DNA from: Affinundibacterium seohonense
GTDB taxonomy: Bacteria > Pseudomonadota > Gammaproteobacteria > Burkholderiales > Burkholderiaceae_D
Length of the DNA stretch: 50,903 nt
Reading direction: 5' to 3'
Assembly: GCF_014284305.1 (NCBI RefSeq)
Contig: NZ_JACOFW010000028.1
Location: 1 to 50,903 of the forward strand
The number at the start of each line of letters is the position of its first letter. The stretch's first letter is position 1. The translations under genes were made by a program, and so were the position numbers. The notes beneath the pieces are model-generated. The model ran no database searches and was not told where the DNA came from. It was given only the letters and a program-made list of their open reading frames with translations. Positions 50,224 to 50,903 of the stretch are shown here, piece after piece.

Positions 50224-50903
50224 CTAGACAGGTTTGGGTGTCCCGAGTATCGCTACTTTTCGCATCCGACTGTCGGTTTCGTAACGCTCCGTCTCAGTCA
50301 TATCTTGACCGCCGCGATCTTCGACTTGCATCACTGGAGGAAAATCAGGATCGTTGGCAATCCCTGGACGTTCTTCGACGATACCTTGTTTGTCAAAACT
50401 CTTTACCATAGTTTCCAATTGGTTTTCATAACCCACACCTAAGGTACGATCCCAGTCGACTCGATTTTGAAACGCGGCAATACGTTCTTGTCGCGGTAGG
50501 TTGATGTCGATCACTTTTTGGTAGTCTTCATTGCTTAATACTTGATTTGGCACTCGAGCGGGCCAGAACGTCGGCAGGAATGGATCGTATTGGCGGTCAT
50601 AGCCGGAACGACAGCTGGCAGTGTCTGTCTGCCACGGAATTGCCATCCATCGCGTAATTGAGCCTGGAAATTGACTGAACAACGGCCCGTTATAGGACAG
50701 TGCCTCCGCTGGGGTGAGCGTACTGCCATAATTGGGTTCTGGATTGTCTTGGCTACGATGGCGCCAACGATAAGGCTCGCTATACATCGTCGCATGTCGC
50801 ACCGGCCAAGTCATTTCACAGCCAGGGTGGAAAGCATCAGCTAAGCAGAACTCTAGCGCCGAACGGTCAAGCATCGCCGGTTGTTCAGCCAAAGGCACTT
50901 CTT
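50224..50903 (-). CDS. lodA: LodA/GoxA-type quinoprotein amino-acid oxidase, C-terminal part
   Basis: Only the C-terminal ~225 residues are in the window; the gene continues beyond 50903. Conserved blocks are LADAFHPGCEMTWPVRH, then WMAIPWQTDTASCRSGYD and LPTFWPARVPNQVL, typical of LodA-like proteins that oxidise lysine (epsilon-amino) or glycine and release H2O2. The cysteine-tryptophan cofactor residues must be among these Cys and Trp, but I cannot fix which without an alignment. The substrate (lysine, glycine or other) is open. LodA-type enzymes are often exported and antimicrobial. Confidence 0.85.
   Translation of the reverse strand, partial: EVPLAEQPAMLDRSALEFCLADAFHPGCEMTWPVRHATMYSEPYRWRHRSQDNPEPNYGSTLTPAEALSYNGPLFSQFPGSITRWMAIPWQTDTASCRSGYDRQYDPFLPTFWPARVPNQVLSNEDYQKVIDINLPRQERIAAFQNRVDWDRTLGVGYENQLETMVKSFDKQGIVEERPGIANDPDFPPVMQVEDRGGQDMTETERYETDSRMRKVAILGTPKPV

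Overview
The window looks like an accessory-rich chromosomal segment of a moderate-GC proteobacterium. A betaproteobacterium (Burkholderiales, perhaps Oxalobacteraceae) is my best guess, from the RtcR/Rsr/RtcBA arrangement, the secretion genes and the LodA/LodB pair. That placement is inference: no rRNA or housekeeping marker is present.

Region 1 (1-11.5 kb) is a patchwork bounded by two diverged, same-orientation, 824-bp IS6-type elements (8-831 and 10706-11529). Between them lie a hipBA-like toxin-antitoxin pair with TGTATATATACA-type operators, a decapitated LytTR response regulator, a lipoprotein amidohydrolase, a third and broken IS6-type transposase, a YajD-like HNH protein, a TacA/TacT-type pair with a damaged toxin start, and a three-gene exporter (adaptor, FtsX-type permease, ATPase).

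Region 2 (12.0-18.4 kb) is an RNA-repair locus. rtcR (sigma54 activator with a CARF-like sensor) diverges from rsr (Ro60/TROVE), an RNA gene cluster, rtcB and rtcA. A textbook sigma54 -24/-12 promoter and a perfect IHF site sit between rtcR and rsr. Between rsr and rtcB I find four tandem Y-RNA-like units with the same bulged Ro-binding helix. One is a bare hairpin and three carry tRNA-like modules, two of them in circularly permuted order. This is the most interesting structure in the window.

Region 3 (18.5-25.4 kb) has a large unrecognised gene beheaded by a TniA/TniB/TniQ transposon (20202-24134). That element directly abuts a 408-bp internally deleted relative (24135-24542) made of only its two ends. 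Beyond are a truncated MobC-like gene, a run of TGCA/TGAA words spaced almost exactly 10 bp apart, and a small ORF.

Region 4 (25.4-47.4 kb, all minus strand) is a compact type II secretion-like cluster: PilO/GspM-like, GspC/PilP-like, secretin with a cohesin-like tail, four pseudopilins, GspF, GspE, PilM-like and PilN-like. It is followed by a 3866-residue Sec-signal-bearing SpvB/Rhs protein with a nuclease-like tip and a probable immunity gene two bases downstream. I infer that the secretion system and the giant toxin form one unit.

Region 5 (47.4-50.9 kb) has a noncoding stretch with a perfect 16-bp inverted repeat, then a minus-strand set: a LodA/GoxA-type quinoprotein oxidase (cut by the window edge), its LodB-type flavoprotein and an exported protein of unknown function.
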